The notes: generated from the letters alone by a model not told the origin. DNA of 64,000 bases from Gp6-AA40 sp035711805 (GCA_035711805.1 DASTBV010000143.1:23528-87527), one strand, 5' to 3'; shown: positions 35,745 to 45,157, numbered from the stretch's first letter. A program made the numbers and translations.

Positions 35745-38702
35745 TCAGGGCTTGATGCTCACCTGGATGATGTTCGACGGCCCGCTCTGCTTCCCGTCGA
35801 CGAACGCCGTCACGAAATACCAGTAGACGCTGTTCGGCTTCGCCGTCGTGTCGGTGTACGTCAACGGCGTGTTCGTTCCCATCTGGATGGTCGCGATCTC
35901 GAGCGGCAGATTCGCCGGCGACATGGCGGCCTCCCCCGCCGCGCGCCACACCTTGTAGGTGCTGGGAGTGCCGGCCGTCGGCGGCTTCCACTCCAGGATG
36001 ATGCTGTTCTTGGTCGGTGTGGCGAACAGATCGGTCGGCACGTTGCCGTGCGACTTGGCGTTCAGAAAATCGATGTCGCCGCGGGTGTCATCGGTCAGCG
36101 GCCCGCCCCAGTCGAGGACGCCTTCGGCCGTGCCCCAGTCGAAGACCCCCCAATCAAAGACACCCCAATCGAAAACCCCCCAGTCACCGACGTTGTCGGC
36201 GGTACCGGCTCCGAAGGCCGCCGTCGTGCCCCAGTCGAAAACGCCCCAGTCAAAGACGCCGGTGTCTTCGAACTCGAGCTCGAGCGACAGGCCGTTCATG
36301 TTGCGGCGGCTGGCCGTCTGCCGGAGGTCCATGCCCGCGAAATCGTTGAACCCGGTCAGGAGCTCCCCGTCGGCCGTCGTTCCGCTGTTGGTGCCGTTGA
36401 AGTTGACGTCCTGTGTCTTGGTCGTGAGATCGCCGAACGTGCCGCTGAAATTCCAGTCGATGGCGCCGGTCGTCGTCCCGTCGATGCGGACCATTGTCTC
36501 GGGTGCAGGGGTGCCATCGCAGTACCTGGTCGCCGGTGACATGCCGATGTGCTCGGCGAAGAAGTTCGTCGCCGGTGCGTACCACCGGGTCGGATGCAAC
36601 ATTGGATTGCTGGCGGCATCGGTTATCGCCGTCTCGGTGAGATTCTTCTCGAAGAGCGGATTGAGGACCTGGCGCGAGAAGTCGAGCACCGGTCCCTGCG
36701 GCACGCCGTTGACCGTCAGCCGCACGGCGGTGGTCGGCGTCGCCGGCGTGATGAGGAACCCGCGCACCTGGAAGAAGTAGTTCATGACGCTCTGGTAGTT
36801 CGGCTTGCAGTTCGGCGACGGGTTGGCTGCCGTTGCCGCGGCTCCGCCGTGGCGCAGACCGAGCGTGTGTCCGAGTTCGTGCACGAGCGTGGAGACCTGG
36901 GCGAATTCGGTTCCGGTCGCGCCGTCCCAGAGGCCGAGGGTGACCGCGAGGTCGCCGCCGCCATCGCCGCCGTCGGCGACTCCTGACGTCGAGCGTGGAA
37001 TCTGCGGGTTGCTGAGACTGGGAACGCCAAGGACGTGTCCGATGAGCGCGTACTTGAAGATGCCCATGCGGTTTTCGTCGAAGCGCCGCACGCAGTTCGG
37101 ATTCGCTTCGCAGTCTTTCTCGGTGCTCCCCCCGGACAGCGGCTGATCGCGAAGGGCGTTGAACTTCGTCTTCCAGCTGACCAGACCTTTGAATGTCGGG
37201 AAGGATGGCGAGGTGATCGCCGTTTCGTCGATCGCTTCGCCGCCTTTCGCCAGACTACCGGGGATGATGGCGCACGGAGGCGTCCAGGTACTCGCGCTGG
37301 CGCACGTGGCATCGGTGACACCAGCCGGCCTTGGATATCGGTTGCCAACGTCGAAATGCAGGTTGATCGGTCCGCTCACGTTGAACCGGCGCGGGCCGGC
37401 CAGCTTCGCGTTGTGGAAGACCTGCGCCGCCGCCTCCAGTACCGCTCGCGAGGGAAGGTGCGTGTGCGGCGGGACAGCGCCAAGCGTGGTTGTGTATCCG
37501 CCGGTCGACAGCAGGCTCCCATTCGGTGCAGTCGGCGTCGTCATGTAGCCGATCTCGACGAAGATGTCCTGCACGTTGGGGTTGGCGCCCATGGCCTTGA
37601 TGTCTGGCAGCTCCAGGCCATCCGGGTCTGTCAGGCCGGTCTCCGACTCCCAGCGGTCCAGAAGGCCATCGTAGTCAGAGTCCTTGACGTCGACGCCGGC
37701 AATCAGGGCCGTCCACGACAGACAATCAACCGAGCTGCTCGTCGCCTGAACAGTCGTCTTGATGGGGGCGAGTTCTTCTGTGGCGTTGGCCAGCAGCGGC
37801 ACGCTGTAGGTCTTGACATCCCACGAGAACCCGAGGGCGCCGCCGAACGGATTCGTCGCCACCGTCGGCGCTTCACCCGAACTTCCCTCGACCGTCAGTG
37901 CCTCGCCGAAGTTGGTGTCGCCATCAGCAACGATATGGGTCAGCGTTGCCCTGGCGCCGGCGGCCGACGCCTGAAAGTAACCCTTCATCGTCTGGCTGAA
38001 GCTTGGAACGTCCTGATTGAGAGTCCTTCCGCCGTCGTAGATGACGATCGCCCGCAACGGCATATCCGGGTCGCGGTACACGACCACCAGGCTCGCGCCC
38101 TGAACCAGGTTCGCCTGGTTTCCCGATGACGGCGACTGGCTGCCACCGTTTCCGCTGTCCGCGAGCTTTATGGGAAACGAGCCGTTCGCAAGGCGTCTGC
38201 CGGTCGGCTTCCCATCCACGACCTGTTGCGGAAGCAGATGTAAAACGTTGGCGCGATACGACTTGAGAAACGAAGCGCCCTGGGTCGTCCCCCCTCCGCC
38301 GCCTGACGACCAGCACGCGCTGGCATTCACGGGCGCGATCTGCTTACCGAGGATCAGTTCGTTATTGAAGTAGCCGCGCGCCGAAATCGACGTCGTCGCC
38401 GTGCTCTCCATCGTTTGCCAGTAGAGGAACGCGGCGAGGATGTCCGTCGATGGATCGACGCTGATGCTGATCGAACCGGTCGCCATCTTCTGCCCGGTGA
38501 CGGGATCCAACGTGCCGCCCTGCCCGCGGAGTCCGACGCCTGCGACCACGACGTCGCCGGTGACGAAGTAGTTCTTGAAGAACTTCAGAGCACCCTGATC
38601 CGCGTGCGCGACTTGCGGAATTCCAAGGAAGAGGAACGCTATGGCCGCGCACACCCGCAATACACGGGTGCAGACAGAGTTAGACCGGGGGGGACAGGTC
38701 AT
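35745..38702 (-). CDS. Secreted metzincin-type metalloprotease with GVFDWG repeats
   Basis: 985 aa with a signal peptide (VCAAIAFLFLGIPQVAHA); start ATG 38702 has AGGAGA upstream. The extended zinc motif HELGHTLGLRHGG (about 605-617, HExxHxxGxxH) and a Met-turn SVMNY (about 637-641) mark a metzincin. A DxDxDG calcium-type loop (DSDYDGLLDRWE) lies near 341-352. Residues about 815-867 contain seven DWG units, mostly as GVFDWG. A fibronectin type III-like domain (PTKNSIILEWKPP) ends the protein. Substrate unknown; probably extracellular. Confidence 0.85.
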   Translation of the reverse strand: MTCPPRSNSVCTRVLRVCAAIAFLFLGIPQVAHADQGALKFFKNYFVTGDVVVAGVGLRGQGGTLDPVTGQKMATGSISISVDPSTDILAAFLYWQTMESTATTSISARGYFNNELILGKQIAPVNASACWSSGGGGGTTQGASFLKSYRANVLHLLPQQVVDGKPTGRRLANGSFPIKLADSGNGGSQSPSSGNQANLVQGASLVVVYRDPDMPLRAIVIYDGGRTLNQDVPSFSQTMKGYFQASAAGARATLTHIVADGDTNFGEALTVEGSSGEAPTVATNPFGGALGFSWDVKTYSVPLLANATEELAPIKTTVQATSSSVDCLSWTALIAGVDVKDSDYDGLLDRWESETGLTDPDGLELPDIKAMGANPNVQDIFVEIGYMTTPTAPNGSLLSTGGYTTTLGAVPPHTHLPSRAVLEAAAQVFHNAKLAGPRRFNVSGPINLHFDVGNRYPRPAGVTDATCASASTWTPPCAIIPGSLAKGGEAIDETAITSPSFPTFKGLVSWKTKFNALRDQPLSGGSTEKDCEANPNCVRRFDENRMGIFKYALIGHVLGVPSLSNPQIPRSTSGVADGGDGGGDLAVTLGLWDGATGTEFAQVSTLVHELGHTLGLRHGGAAATAANPSPNCKPNYQSVMNYFFQVRGFLITPATPTTAVRLTVNGVPQGPVLDFSRQVLNPLFEKNLTETAITDAASNPMLHPTRWYAPATNFFAEHIGMSPATRYCDGTPAPETMVRIDGTTTGAIDWNFSGTFGDLTTKTQDVNFNGTNSGTTADGELLTGFNDFAGMDLRQTASRRNMNGLSLELEFEDTGVFDWGVFDWGTTAAFGAGTADNVGDWGVFDWGVFDWGVFDWGTAEGVLDWGGPLTDDTRGDIDFLNAKSHGNVPTDLFATPTKNSIILEWKPPTAGTPSTYKVWRAAGEAAMSPANLPLEIATIQMGTNTPLTYTDTTAKPNSVYWYFVTAFVDGKQSGPSNIIQVSIKP
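36117..36260 (-). repeat. Coding tandem repeat encoding (GVFDWG)n
   Basis: On the minus strand, an 18-bp unit GGN-GTx-TTx-GAx-TGG-GGx is tandem over two blocks, interrupted by a non-repeat stretch around 36190-36230. The DNA is nearly identical between copies, so copy number may vary by slippage. Lies within the metzincin gene, about residues 815-867. Confidence 0.85.
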
Positions 38703-38867
38703 CGTTGTCTCCTGGACGTCACCGAAAATAAATTGTGAAAGCCGTAAAGAGTCTAACCTCTGGACGTCCGGCGAGGCAGCCTTTGTTGTAAATAACGCGT
38801 GTCAGGGGCGTAACGAACGCGTCCGAATGGCTCTAAAGCGCTACCGAGAACGCCGGTATACCCCGGG

Positions 38868-40535
38868 TCAGTCAGTGATGCAGCCTTCCGAGGCCGATCT
38901 CACCAGGCGCACGTATTTACCAAGCACACCGTTGGTGGCCTTCGGCGGAGGCGCTTGCCAGGCCTGGCGTCGCGCCGCGAGATCCGCGTCGCTCACATCG
39001 ACCCGCAGCTCGCAGGTCACCGAGTCGATGACGATGCGATCGCCGTCGCGCACGAGGGCAATCGGCCCGCCCTCCTGAGCCTCGGGGGTGATGTGGCCAA
39101 TGATGAAGCCGTGAGATCCGCCGGAAAAGCGCCCGTCGGTCATCAGCGCAACGTCGGCACCCAGTCCAGCGCCCATGATGGCCGAGGTAGGCGTCAGCAT
39201 CTCCGGCATGCCCGGCCCACCTTTCGGGCCCTCATACCGGATCACGATCACGTGACCCTTGGAGATCTCGCCTTTCTCGAGACCGGCGAGCATGGCTTCT
39301 TCGGAGTCGTAGACCTTGGCGATGCCGGCGAACCGTTCGCCTTCCTTGCCGGTGATCTTCGCGACCGAACCGTCCGGCGCGAGGTTGCCCGTCAGGATGC
39401 GGATGTGTCCACGGGGAAGGATTGGCGTGTCGAGCGGCTGAATGATTTGCTGACCGCTCGCGAGCGGCGCGGCGTCCGCCAGGTTCTCTTCGAGCGTCTT
39501 GCCTGTCACGGTCATACAGTCGCCGTGCAGGTACCCACGGCCGAGCAGGTACTTCATGACCGCCGGCGTGCCGCCGACTCCATGCAGATCCTCCTGCACG
39601 TACTTGCCGCTTGGCTTGAGATCGGCCAGGAGCGGCACGCGATCGCTGGCGCGCTGGAAATCGGCCAGGGCCAGGGGCACCCGCGCCGCCTTCGCAATCG
39701 CCAGGAGGTGAAGAACGGCGTTGGTCGAGCCGCCGACCGCCATGATCATCGTCAAGGCGTTCTCGAACGATCGGCGCGTCAGGATGTCGAGCGGTTTGAG
39801 ATCGCGCTCGAGCAGCAGGCGGACCGCCGCGCCGGCGCGCCGGCATTCGTCGGCCTTGCCGGGATCCTCGGCGGGCAGCGACGAGCTGTACGGAAGCGAG
39901 AGCCCCAGCGCTTCGATGGCCACTGCCATCGTGTTGGCGGTGTACATCCCGCCGCAGGCTCCGGCACCGGGACACGAATGACGCACGATGTCGAGCCGCT
40001 GCTCGTCGGTGATCGTCCCGGCCAGGTATTCCCCGTATGACTGGAAGGCGGAAATGATGTCGCGCGGCTTGCCGAGGGCGGAGCCGGCGCGGATCGTTCC
40101 GCCGTAGACCATCAGCGACGGCCGGTTCAGCCGCGCCATGGCAATGATGCTGCCCGGCATGTTCTTGTCGCAGCCGGGAACGGTGATCAGGCCGTCGTAC
40201 CACTGCGCGCCCATGACCGTTTCAATGGAGTCGGCAATCAGATCGCGCGACGGCAGCGAGTAGCTCATGCCGTCGGTACCCATCGACAGGCCGTCGCTGA
40301 CGCCGATGGTGTTGAAGCGCAGGCCGACCAGGCCGGCAGCCTGCACGCCTTCTTTGATGTGCGCCGCCAGGCGGTCGAGGTGCATGTTGCACGTGTTGCC
40401 CTCGTACCACATGCTGCAGATGCCGACCTGCGCCTTCTGCAGATCGGCATCGGTGAGGCCGATGCCGTACAGCATCGCCTGCGATGCCCCCTGACTGCGG
40501 GGTTGCGTGACGCGGGACGAGTATTTGTTCAACAT
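38868..40535 (-). CDS. ilvD: Dihydroxyacid dehydratase
   Basis: 555 aa from ATG 40535 (MLNKYSSRVTQPRSQG); an upstream alternative start at 40577 lies inside a repeat and adds a non-homologous leader. Iron-sulfur ligands appear in CDKN and CPGAGACGG; the MGTDGMSYSLPSRD and GGTIRAG motifs are standard. Third step of valine/isoleucine synthesis, dehydrating 2,3-dihydroxy acids to 2-keto acids. Last gene of ilvBNCD on the minus strand. The 38703-38867 gap shows no further gene. Confidence 0.96.
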   Translation of the reverse strand: MLNKYSSRVTQPRSQGASQAMLYGIGLTDADLQKAQVGICSMWYEGNTCNMHLDRLAAHIKEGVQAAGLVGLRFNTIGVSDGLSMGTDGMSYSLPSRDLIADSIETVMGAQWYDGLITVPGCDKNMPGSIIAMARLNRPSLMVYGGTIRAGSALGKPRDIISAFQSYGEYLAGTITDEQRLDIVRHSCPGAGACGGMYTANTMAVAIEALGLSLPYSSSLPAEDPGKADECRRAGAAVRLLLERDLKPLDILTRRSFENALTMIMAVGGSTNAVLHLLAIAKAARVPLALADFQRASDRVPLLADLKPSGKYVQEDLHGVGGTPAVMKYLLGRGYLHGDCMTVTGKTLEENLADAAPLASGQQIIQPLDTPILPRGHIRILTGNLAPDGSVAKITGKEGERFAGIAKVYDSEEAMLAGLEKGEISKGHVIVIRYEGPKGGPGMPEMLTPTSAIMGAGLGADVALMTDGRFSGGSHGFIIGHITPEAQEGGPIALVRDGDRIVIDSVTCELRVDVSDADLAARRQAWQAPPPKATNGVLGKYVRLVRSASEGCITD

Positions 40536-40552
40536 TCGATCGGTTTCGAAAA

Positions 40553-40626
40553 CGACACACCGAGGCACCGAGAGCACCGAGGATGAAGATCGATGAACTC
40601 TCAGTGCCTCAGTGTCTCGGTGTGTC
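40553..40626. repeat. Low-complexity inverted repeat (CACCGAGG / CCTCAGTG words)
   Basis: CACACCGAGGCACCGAGAGC (starting about 40556) is largely complementary to GTGCCTCAGTGTCTCGGTGTG (about 40604-40624). The arms are themselves built of near-tandem ACCGAG/CTCGGT words. Occupies the ilvC-ilvD gap. Confidence 0.75.
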
Positions 40627-40647
40627 GTAATCGGTGGCTGTCGTTCC

Positions 40648-41667
40648 CTATACGGTTGCCGGCTGCGGCAGCTGCACGGGATCGAGGAACGGCATCATGT
40701 TGCGCAGCTTGGCGCCGACGACCTCGATCGGGTGATTGCGGTCCGCCTCGCGCAGCTTTTTGAAGTTCGGCTGCCCCGCCTCGTTCTCGGCGATCCACTT
40801 CCTGGCGAACTCACCAGACTGAATCTCCTTCAGGAGCTGCTTCATCGTGGCCTTGGTCTCGGCGGTCACGATTCGCGAGCCGGCCGTGTAATCGCCGTAC
40901 TCCGCGGTGTCGCTGATCGAATAGCGCATGTATTGCAGGCCGCCGCGATACATCAGATCGACGATCAGCTTCAGCTCGTGCAGGCACTCGAAGTAGGCAA
41001 TCTCCGGCTGGTATCCCGCTTCGATCAGCGTCTCGAAGCCCGCCTTGACGAGCGCGCTGGTGCCGCCGCAGAGCACGGCCTGCTCGCCGAAGAGGTCGGT
41101 TTCGGTCTCCTCCGCGAAGGTCGTTTCAATCACGCCGGCGCGCGTGCAGCCGATGCCGCGCGCATACGACAACGCCGTCGAGCGCCCTTTCCCCGTCACG
41201 TCCTGATGGACGGCGAGGAGGCCAGGCGTCCCGGCCCCTTCCTTGAACACTTCACGCACGCGATGACCGGGCGCTTTGGGCGCCACCATCGTCACGTCAA
41301 CGTCCTTCGGCGGCACGATCCAGTTGAAGCGGATGGCGAAGCCGTGCGCGAACATCAGCATCTTGCCGGCGGTCAGGTGCTGCTCGATGTCGGCTTTGTA
41401 GACGCGCGCCTGATGCTGGTCCGGAATGAGGACCATGATGACGTCCGCCCACTTGGACGCTTCGGCGACAGACAGGACCCGCAGCCCGGCCGACTTTGCC
41501 TTTTCGGCGGACTTGCTGCCGCTCTGAAGGCCGACGACGACGTCCACGCCGCTGTCCTGCAGGTTCAACGCGTGCGCGTGCCCCTGCGAGCCGTAGCCAA
41601 TGACGGCGACCTTGCGCTGGCGAATCAGCTCGAGGTCCGCGTCGCGGTCGTAAAACATCGTTGCCAT
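40648..41667 (-). CDS. ilvC: Ketol-acid reductoisomerase
   Basis: 339 aa, class I length. Starts MATMFYDRDADLELIRQRKV; the NAD(P)-binding GYGSQGHAHALNLQDSG (about 24-40) and the C-terminal knotted domain with metal ligands (DLFGEQAVLCGG, GLQYMRYSISDTAEYGD) are intact. NADPH-dependent isomeroreduction of acetolactate or acetohydroxybutyrate, using two Mg ions. Second-last gene of the ilv operon. Confidence 0.96.
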   Translation of the reverse strand: MATMFYDRDADLELIRQRKVAVIGYGSQGHAHALNLQDSGVDVVVGLQSGSKSAEKAKSAGLRVLSVAEASKWADVIMVLIPDQHQARVYKADIEQHLTAGKMLMFAHGFAIRFNWIVPPKDVDVTMVAPKAPGHRVREVFKEGAGTPGLLAVHQDVTGKGRSTALSYARGIGCTRAGVIETTFAEETETDLFGEQAVLCGGTSALVKAGFETLIEAGYQPEIAYFECLHELKLIVDLMYRGGLQYMRYSISDTAEYGDYTAGSRIVTAETKATMKQLLKEIQSGEFARKWIAENEAGQPNFKKLREADRNHPIEVVGAKLRNMMPFLDPVQLPQPATV

Positions 41668-41685
41668 TCTTTTCTCCTTCGCCGT

Positions 41686-41772
41686 AAGTCAAAAGTCAAA
41701 AGGCAAAAGGCAAAAGTCAAAAGATTTGCCTCTTGATCCTTCTTTTGACCTTTGCCTTTTGCCTTTTGCCTT
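41686..41772. repeat. Low-complexity inverted repeat (GTCAAAAGGCAAAAG words)
   Basis: AAGTCAAAAGTCAAAAGGC on the left is complementary to the CTTTTGACC...GCCTTTTGCCTT words on the right, with each arm built of GTCAAAA/GGCAAAA units. AT-rich relative to the flanks and fills the ilvN-ilvC gap; the right arm abuts the ilvN stop. Confidence 0.85.
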
Positions 41773-42275
41773 CAAGAATATTGCGCAGTCGACAACGCGG
41801 TGTCGCCGCGGCGCATGGCCACCTGCCCAGTCCGTACCATCTCGACGATTCCCAGCGGCTCGAGCCGGGCGATGACCGCGTCCACGTGCGGCGGCTCGCC
41901 GGTAATTTCGAGCGTCATCGTCTGCTCGCCCGAATCGACGATGTGAGCGCGCGTCTCGTCGACCACGCGGAGCAGCTGACCGCGGTCGTGTCCGCCGACA
42001 GCCACCTTGACCAGCGCCAGGTCGCGCGCGACCGCCGGCACGTCGCGCAGATCTTCGACCTCCAGGACGTTGACGAGCTTGTACAGGTAGGCCATGACGC
42101 GGTCAACGTTCACCTGATCGCTGTCGAGAACGATGGTCATGCGCGATACGCCGGCAACGTCGGTCCGGCCGACGGTCAACGACTCGATGTTGAAGGCGCG
42201 GCGCCGAAAGACCAGCGCGACGCGGTTCAGAACGCCCGGCTTGTCTTCGACGAGGGCTACGAGGGTATGCAACAT
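41772..42275 (-). CDS. ilvN: Acetolactate synthase small regulatory subunit
   Basis: 167 aa. N-terminal ACT domain begins MLHTLVALVEDKPGVLNRV and contains RRRAFNIESLTVGRTDV, the valine-binding fold; the C-terminal ALS_ss domain follows. Binds the IlvB catalytic subunit, activating it and conferring feedback inhibition by branched-chain amino acids. ATG at 42275. Second gene of ilvBNCD. Confidence 0.94.
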   Translation of the reverse strand: MLHTLVALVEDKPGVLNRVALVFRRRAFNIESLTVGRTDVAGVSRMTIVLDSDQVNVDRVMAYLYKLVNVLEVEDLRDVPAVARDLALVKVAVGGHDRGQLLRVVDETRAHIVDSGEQTMTLEITGEPPHVDAVIARLEPLGIVEMVRTGQVAMRRGDTALSTAQYS

Positions 42276-42280
42276 TGATA

Positions 42281-42389
42281 AAAACCGGAAGGCCTCAGCG
42301 CTCAGGCCACAGGCCCCAGTGCTGGTCCAGGCAGAAGGCCTGATTCCTTGACCAGCCCTGAGGCCTGTGGCCCGAAGCCTTGGGCCTTC
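42281..42389. repeat. Low-complexity inverted repeat (AGGCCTGA words)
   Basis: The ilvB-ilvN gap is filled by permuted CAGGCC/GGCCTGA words; CAGGCCACAGGCC on the left matches GGCCTGTGGCC on the right, and GCTGGTC (42321-42327) pairs with GACCAGC (42350-42356). Same word set as 13020-13081. Confidence 0.8.
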
Positions 42390-44114
42390 TCAAATCGGAT
42401 CAGCCGCCGTTTCCACCAGCACCGACTCCTTCGGGCGGCGGATCATCGCGTCGAGGTCGTTGCCGGCGGGCACCATCGGGTACACGCTGTCTTCCTGCTC
42501 GACCCGGAAGTCGATCAGGACCGTGCCCTCGGCGGCACGGGCGCGGGAGACAACGTCGGCGACGTCCGGCCGCTTCTCGGCGCGCAGGCCGACCAGGCCG
42601 TGCGCTTCAGCCAGCTTGACGAAGTCGGGACTGCGCAGCGGCGTCGCCGCGTAGCGCCGTTCGTAGAAGAACTCCTGCCACTGCCGGACCATGCCGAGAT
42701 AGCCGTTGTTGATCACGGCGACGTTGACCTTGACGTTTTCCTGCGCCGCGGTCGAGAGCTCCGCGGCGGTCATCTGGAACCCGCCGTCGCCGACGATCGC
42801 CCAGACCTCCGCGTCGGGCTTGGCGAGCTTGGCGCCGATGGCCGCCGGCAGCCCGAAGCCCATGGTCCCGAGACCGCCGGAGGTGATGAGCGTCCGCGGT
42901 TCTTCGTGGTGGTAGTACTGCGCTTCCCACATCTGATGCTGACCGACATCGGTGCAGACGATCGCCTTGCCGTCGGTCAGACGCCAGATGTCGTTGATGA
43001 CGTGCGCGGCATAGAGATGCCCGTTGTCCGGGAGCGTCTGAATATCGCGGACGGCCGAATCCCCTTTCATCGACTCGATGTACTTCAGCCACGGTCCGTG
43101 GTCCTTCGGCGCAACCGCGTCGAGCAGATCCTTGAGCGCCTCGCGAAGGTCCGACACGATCGCGGCGTCGGCCCTCACGTTCTTGTTCATCTCCGACGGG
43201 TCGATGTCGATGTGAATCTTCCTGGCGTTCAGCGCGTAGGTCTTGATATTGCCGGTGACGCGATCGTCGAAACGCATGCCGAACGCGAGGAGCAGGTCCG
43301 CTTCCTGGATCGCATGGTTGACCCAGGCCTCGCCATGCATGCCCATCATGCCGATGTTGAGCTCGTGGCTGGCCGGGAAGGCGCCGATACCGAGCAGCGT
43401 GAGCGCCACCGGTGCATTGATCCGTTCGGCGAACTGGCGCACTTCAGCCATCGCACCGCTCTGCAGGATGCCCTGTCCGGCGAGGATGACCGGCTTGCGT
43501 GCGCCCTTGATCAGGTCAACCGCCTTCGCCAGCTCGCTCTTCGAGACATCCAGCTTAGGGCGATAGCCCCGCATCGTCACCGGCCGCGGATCCCACGCCC
43601 AGTCCATCTTCGCCTGCTGCGCATCCTTGGTGATGTCCACGAGCACCGGGCCGGGCCGTCCGGACTTCGCGAGCAGAAAGGCCTCCTTCATCGCCGGCAT
43701 GATGTCTTCGATGCGCGTGACGAGGTAGCTGTGCTTGGTGATGGGCAGAGTGATACCGGTGATGTCGGTTTCCTGGAACGCGTCGTAGCCAATCAGCTTG
43801 CTCGGCACCTGACCGGTGATGCAGACCATCGGCACCGAGTCCATCATCGCGGTCGCGATGCCGGTGACCAGATTTGTCGCACCAGGCCCCGAAGTCGCAA
43901 TTGCCACACCGACGCCGCCCCCCGCTCGCGCATAGCCGTCGGCCATGTGCGTGGCGCCCTGCTCGTGCCGGACCAGAACGTGCCGAACCGGGTAATCCAG
44001 CATGGCGTCGTACGCCGGCAGAATGGCTCCGCCCGGATACCCGAAAACGGTGTTTACCCCTTCATGAACAAGGCATTCCCAGATGATTTGGGCGCCCGTG
44101 CGTTGGCTTGGCAT
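42390..44114 (-). CDS. ilvB: Acetolactate synthase large catalytic subunit
   Basis: 574 aa thiamine-diphosphate enzyme condensing pyruvate with pyruvate or 2-ketobutyrate. GYPGGAILPAYDAM near residue 25, the catalytic Glu in VRHEQGATHMADGYARA and the ThDP motif GDGGFQMT...NNGYLGMV are present. First gene of the ilvBNCD operon. The upstream region (44115-44253) is shared with a divergent lipoprotein gene and holds a short perfect inverted repeat but no recognisable T-box or peptide attenuator. Confidence 0.96.
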   Translation of the reverse strand: MPSQRTGAQIIWECLVHEGVNTVFGYPGGAILPAYDAMLDYPVRHVLVRHEQGATHMADGYARAGGGVGVAIATSGPGATNLVTGIATAMMDSVPMVCITGQVPSKLIGYDAFQETDITGITLPITKHSYLVTRIEDIMPAMKEAFLLAKSGRPGPVLVDITKDAQQAKMDWAWDPRPVTMRGYRPKLDVSKSELAKAVDLIKGARKPVILAGQGILQSGAMAEVRQFAERINAPVALTLLGIGAFPASHELNIGMMGMHGEAWVNHAIQEADLLLAFGMRFDDRVTGNIKTYALNARKIHIDIDPSEMNKNVRADAAIVSDLREALKDLLDAVAPKDHGPWLKYIESMKGDSAVRDIQTLPDNGHLYAAHVINDIWRLTDGKAIVCTDVGQHQMWEAQYYHHEEPRTLITSGGLGTMGFGLPAAIGAKLAKPDAEVWAIVGDGGFQMTAAELSTAAQENVKVNVAVINNGYLGMVRQWQEFFYERRYAATPLRSPDFVKLAEAHGLVGLRAEKRPDVADVVSRARAAEGTVLIDFRVEQEDSVYPMVPAGNDLDAMIRRPKESVLVETAADPI

Positions 44115-44140
44115 GTCGTTCAGTCTGCCCTGTCGAGGTT

Positions 44141-44159
44141 CTATCAGTCAAATTGATAG
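44141..44159. promoter_or_regulatory. Short perfect inverted repeat upstream of ilvB
   Basis: CTATCA and TGATAG flank a 7-base spacer. It lies 27 nt upstream of the ilvB start in the divergent ilvB/lipoprotein region and could be an operator; no regulator is identified. Confidence 0.3.
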
Positions 44160-44253
44160 TCGTTCAGACACGATAACTCATATTAATCGGGCAAATACCC
44201 CCCTGGCGGGCTGGACCGATCCTTGAACTAAGCCGGACTACAGGGGGAACCAG

Positions 44254-45081
44254 ATGAAGAATCAGTGGATCGCCGTAGCCGTGCTCAGTGCCGCGTTCGC
44301 GGCCGGCTGTGGCGAAAAATCGGCCGAAAACCCGCAGGATAGCCCGCAACCCGACGGGACGACCGTCACGGTGCCTCAAGAACCGGGCACACCGGCGAAC
44401 CTTCAGCCGGCGCCCGCTGACGTGTCCCCGAACAGGGACGCTGTAGGAACGACGAGCCGGCCACGCACATCGCAGCCGGCCAGGGTCGAAACGCGGCCCG
44501 CTCCGATCGCGGCTGAAGCGCCGCGCGTGAATGCGGCGCCCGCCCCACGGCCGGCTCCGGTCGTGCGCTTTGTGACGATTCCCGCCGGCACGGCGCTGCC
44601 GCTCGAATTGACGACCGCGGTGTCGAGCGAGACGGCGCAGGTCGAAACGCCGGTGACCGCGCGGCTGCGTCGAGCGGTGATGGTCGAAGGCGAAACCATC
44701 CTGCCGGCCGGCACCGTCGTCAACGGCGAAGTGAGCGAAGTCGACCGCGCCGGCCGGGTAAAGGGGCGCTCGCGCCTGGCGTTGCGTTTCACGTCGGTCG
44801 TCATCGACGGACGTCGTGAATCGTTGCGGACGAATCCGGTGGCCTTCGAGGGTGAAGCCACGAAGAGCGAGGACGCCACGAAGATCGGCGCCGGCGCCGG
44901 CATCGGCGCGGCGATTGGCGGCCTTCTCGGCGGCGGTTCGGGCGCGGCCAAAGGCGCGGCGATTGGCGGCGCCGCCGGAACCGGCGCGGTGCTGGCCACG
45001 CGCGGTAAGGACGTTGAGCTCGCGTCTGGGTCCGAAGTGACTCCTACGCTCGCGAGCCCGGTGGAAGTCGAAGTTCGGTAG
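44254..45081 (+). CDS. Lipoprotein with glycine-zipper segment
   Basis: 275 aa. Signal peptide with lipobox-like FAAGC (residues about 15-19), so Cys19 is probably lipidated. A Pro/Ala-rich linker (about 28-108) leads to a domain with VTIPAGTALPLELTTAVSSE and ILPAGTVVNGEVSEV. A glycine-zipper stretch (GAGAGIGAAIGGLLGGGSG) sits near 209-227. Domains like this tune outer-membrane or envelope proteins. GGGGGA precedes the ATG. Divergent from ilvB. Confidence 0.75.
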   Translation: MKNQWIAVAVLSAAFAAGCGEKSAENPQDSPQPDGTTVTVPQEPGTPANLQPAPADVSPNRDAVGTTSRPRTSQPARVETRPAPIAAEAPRVNAAPAPRPAPVVRFVTIPAGTALPLELTTAVSSETAQVETPVTARLRRAVMVEGETILPAGTVVNGEVSEVDRAGRVKGRSRLALRFTSVVIDGRRESLRTNPVAFEGEATKSEDATKIGAGAGIGAAIGGLLGGGSGAAKGAAIGGAAGTGAVLATRGKDVELASGSEVTPTLASPVEVEVR

Positions 45082-45082
45082 C

Positions 45083-45138
45083 CTGATCCGGGACGAGGGA
45101 TCAGGGATCAGGGATCAGGGGGGCAGGGGGCAGGGACC
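45083..45138. repeat. Low-complexity GGATCAGG/GGGGCAG repeat
   Basis: GATCAGG is repeated three times (about 45108-45120) after an initial GATCCGG variant, followed by GGGCAGG copies. Fills the gap between the lipoprotein gene and the first HExxH-TPR gene. Confidence 0.7.
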
Positions 45139-45157
45139 AGTGATACCCTGCTCCCTC

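Noticed and set aside
36117..36260. CRISPR-like spaced repeats
   Set aside because: The units are in frame, encode GVFDWG, and lack unique spacers.
42348..44156. 602-codon plus-strand frame opposite ilvB
   Set aside because: Shadow of ilvB; IlvB has all its ThDP motifs.
44115..44253. T-box or peptide attenuator ahead of ilvB
   Set aside because: No T-box sequence, leader ORF or alternative stem set was found.
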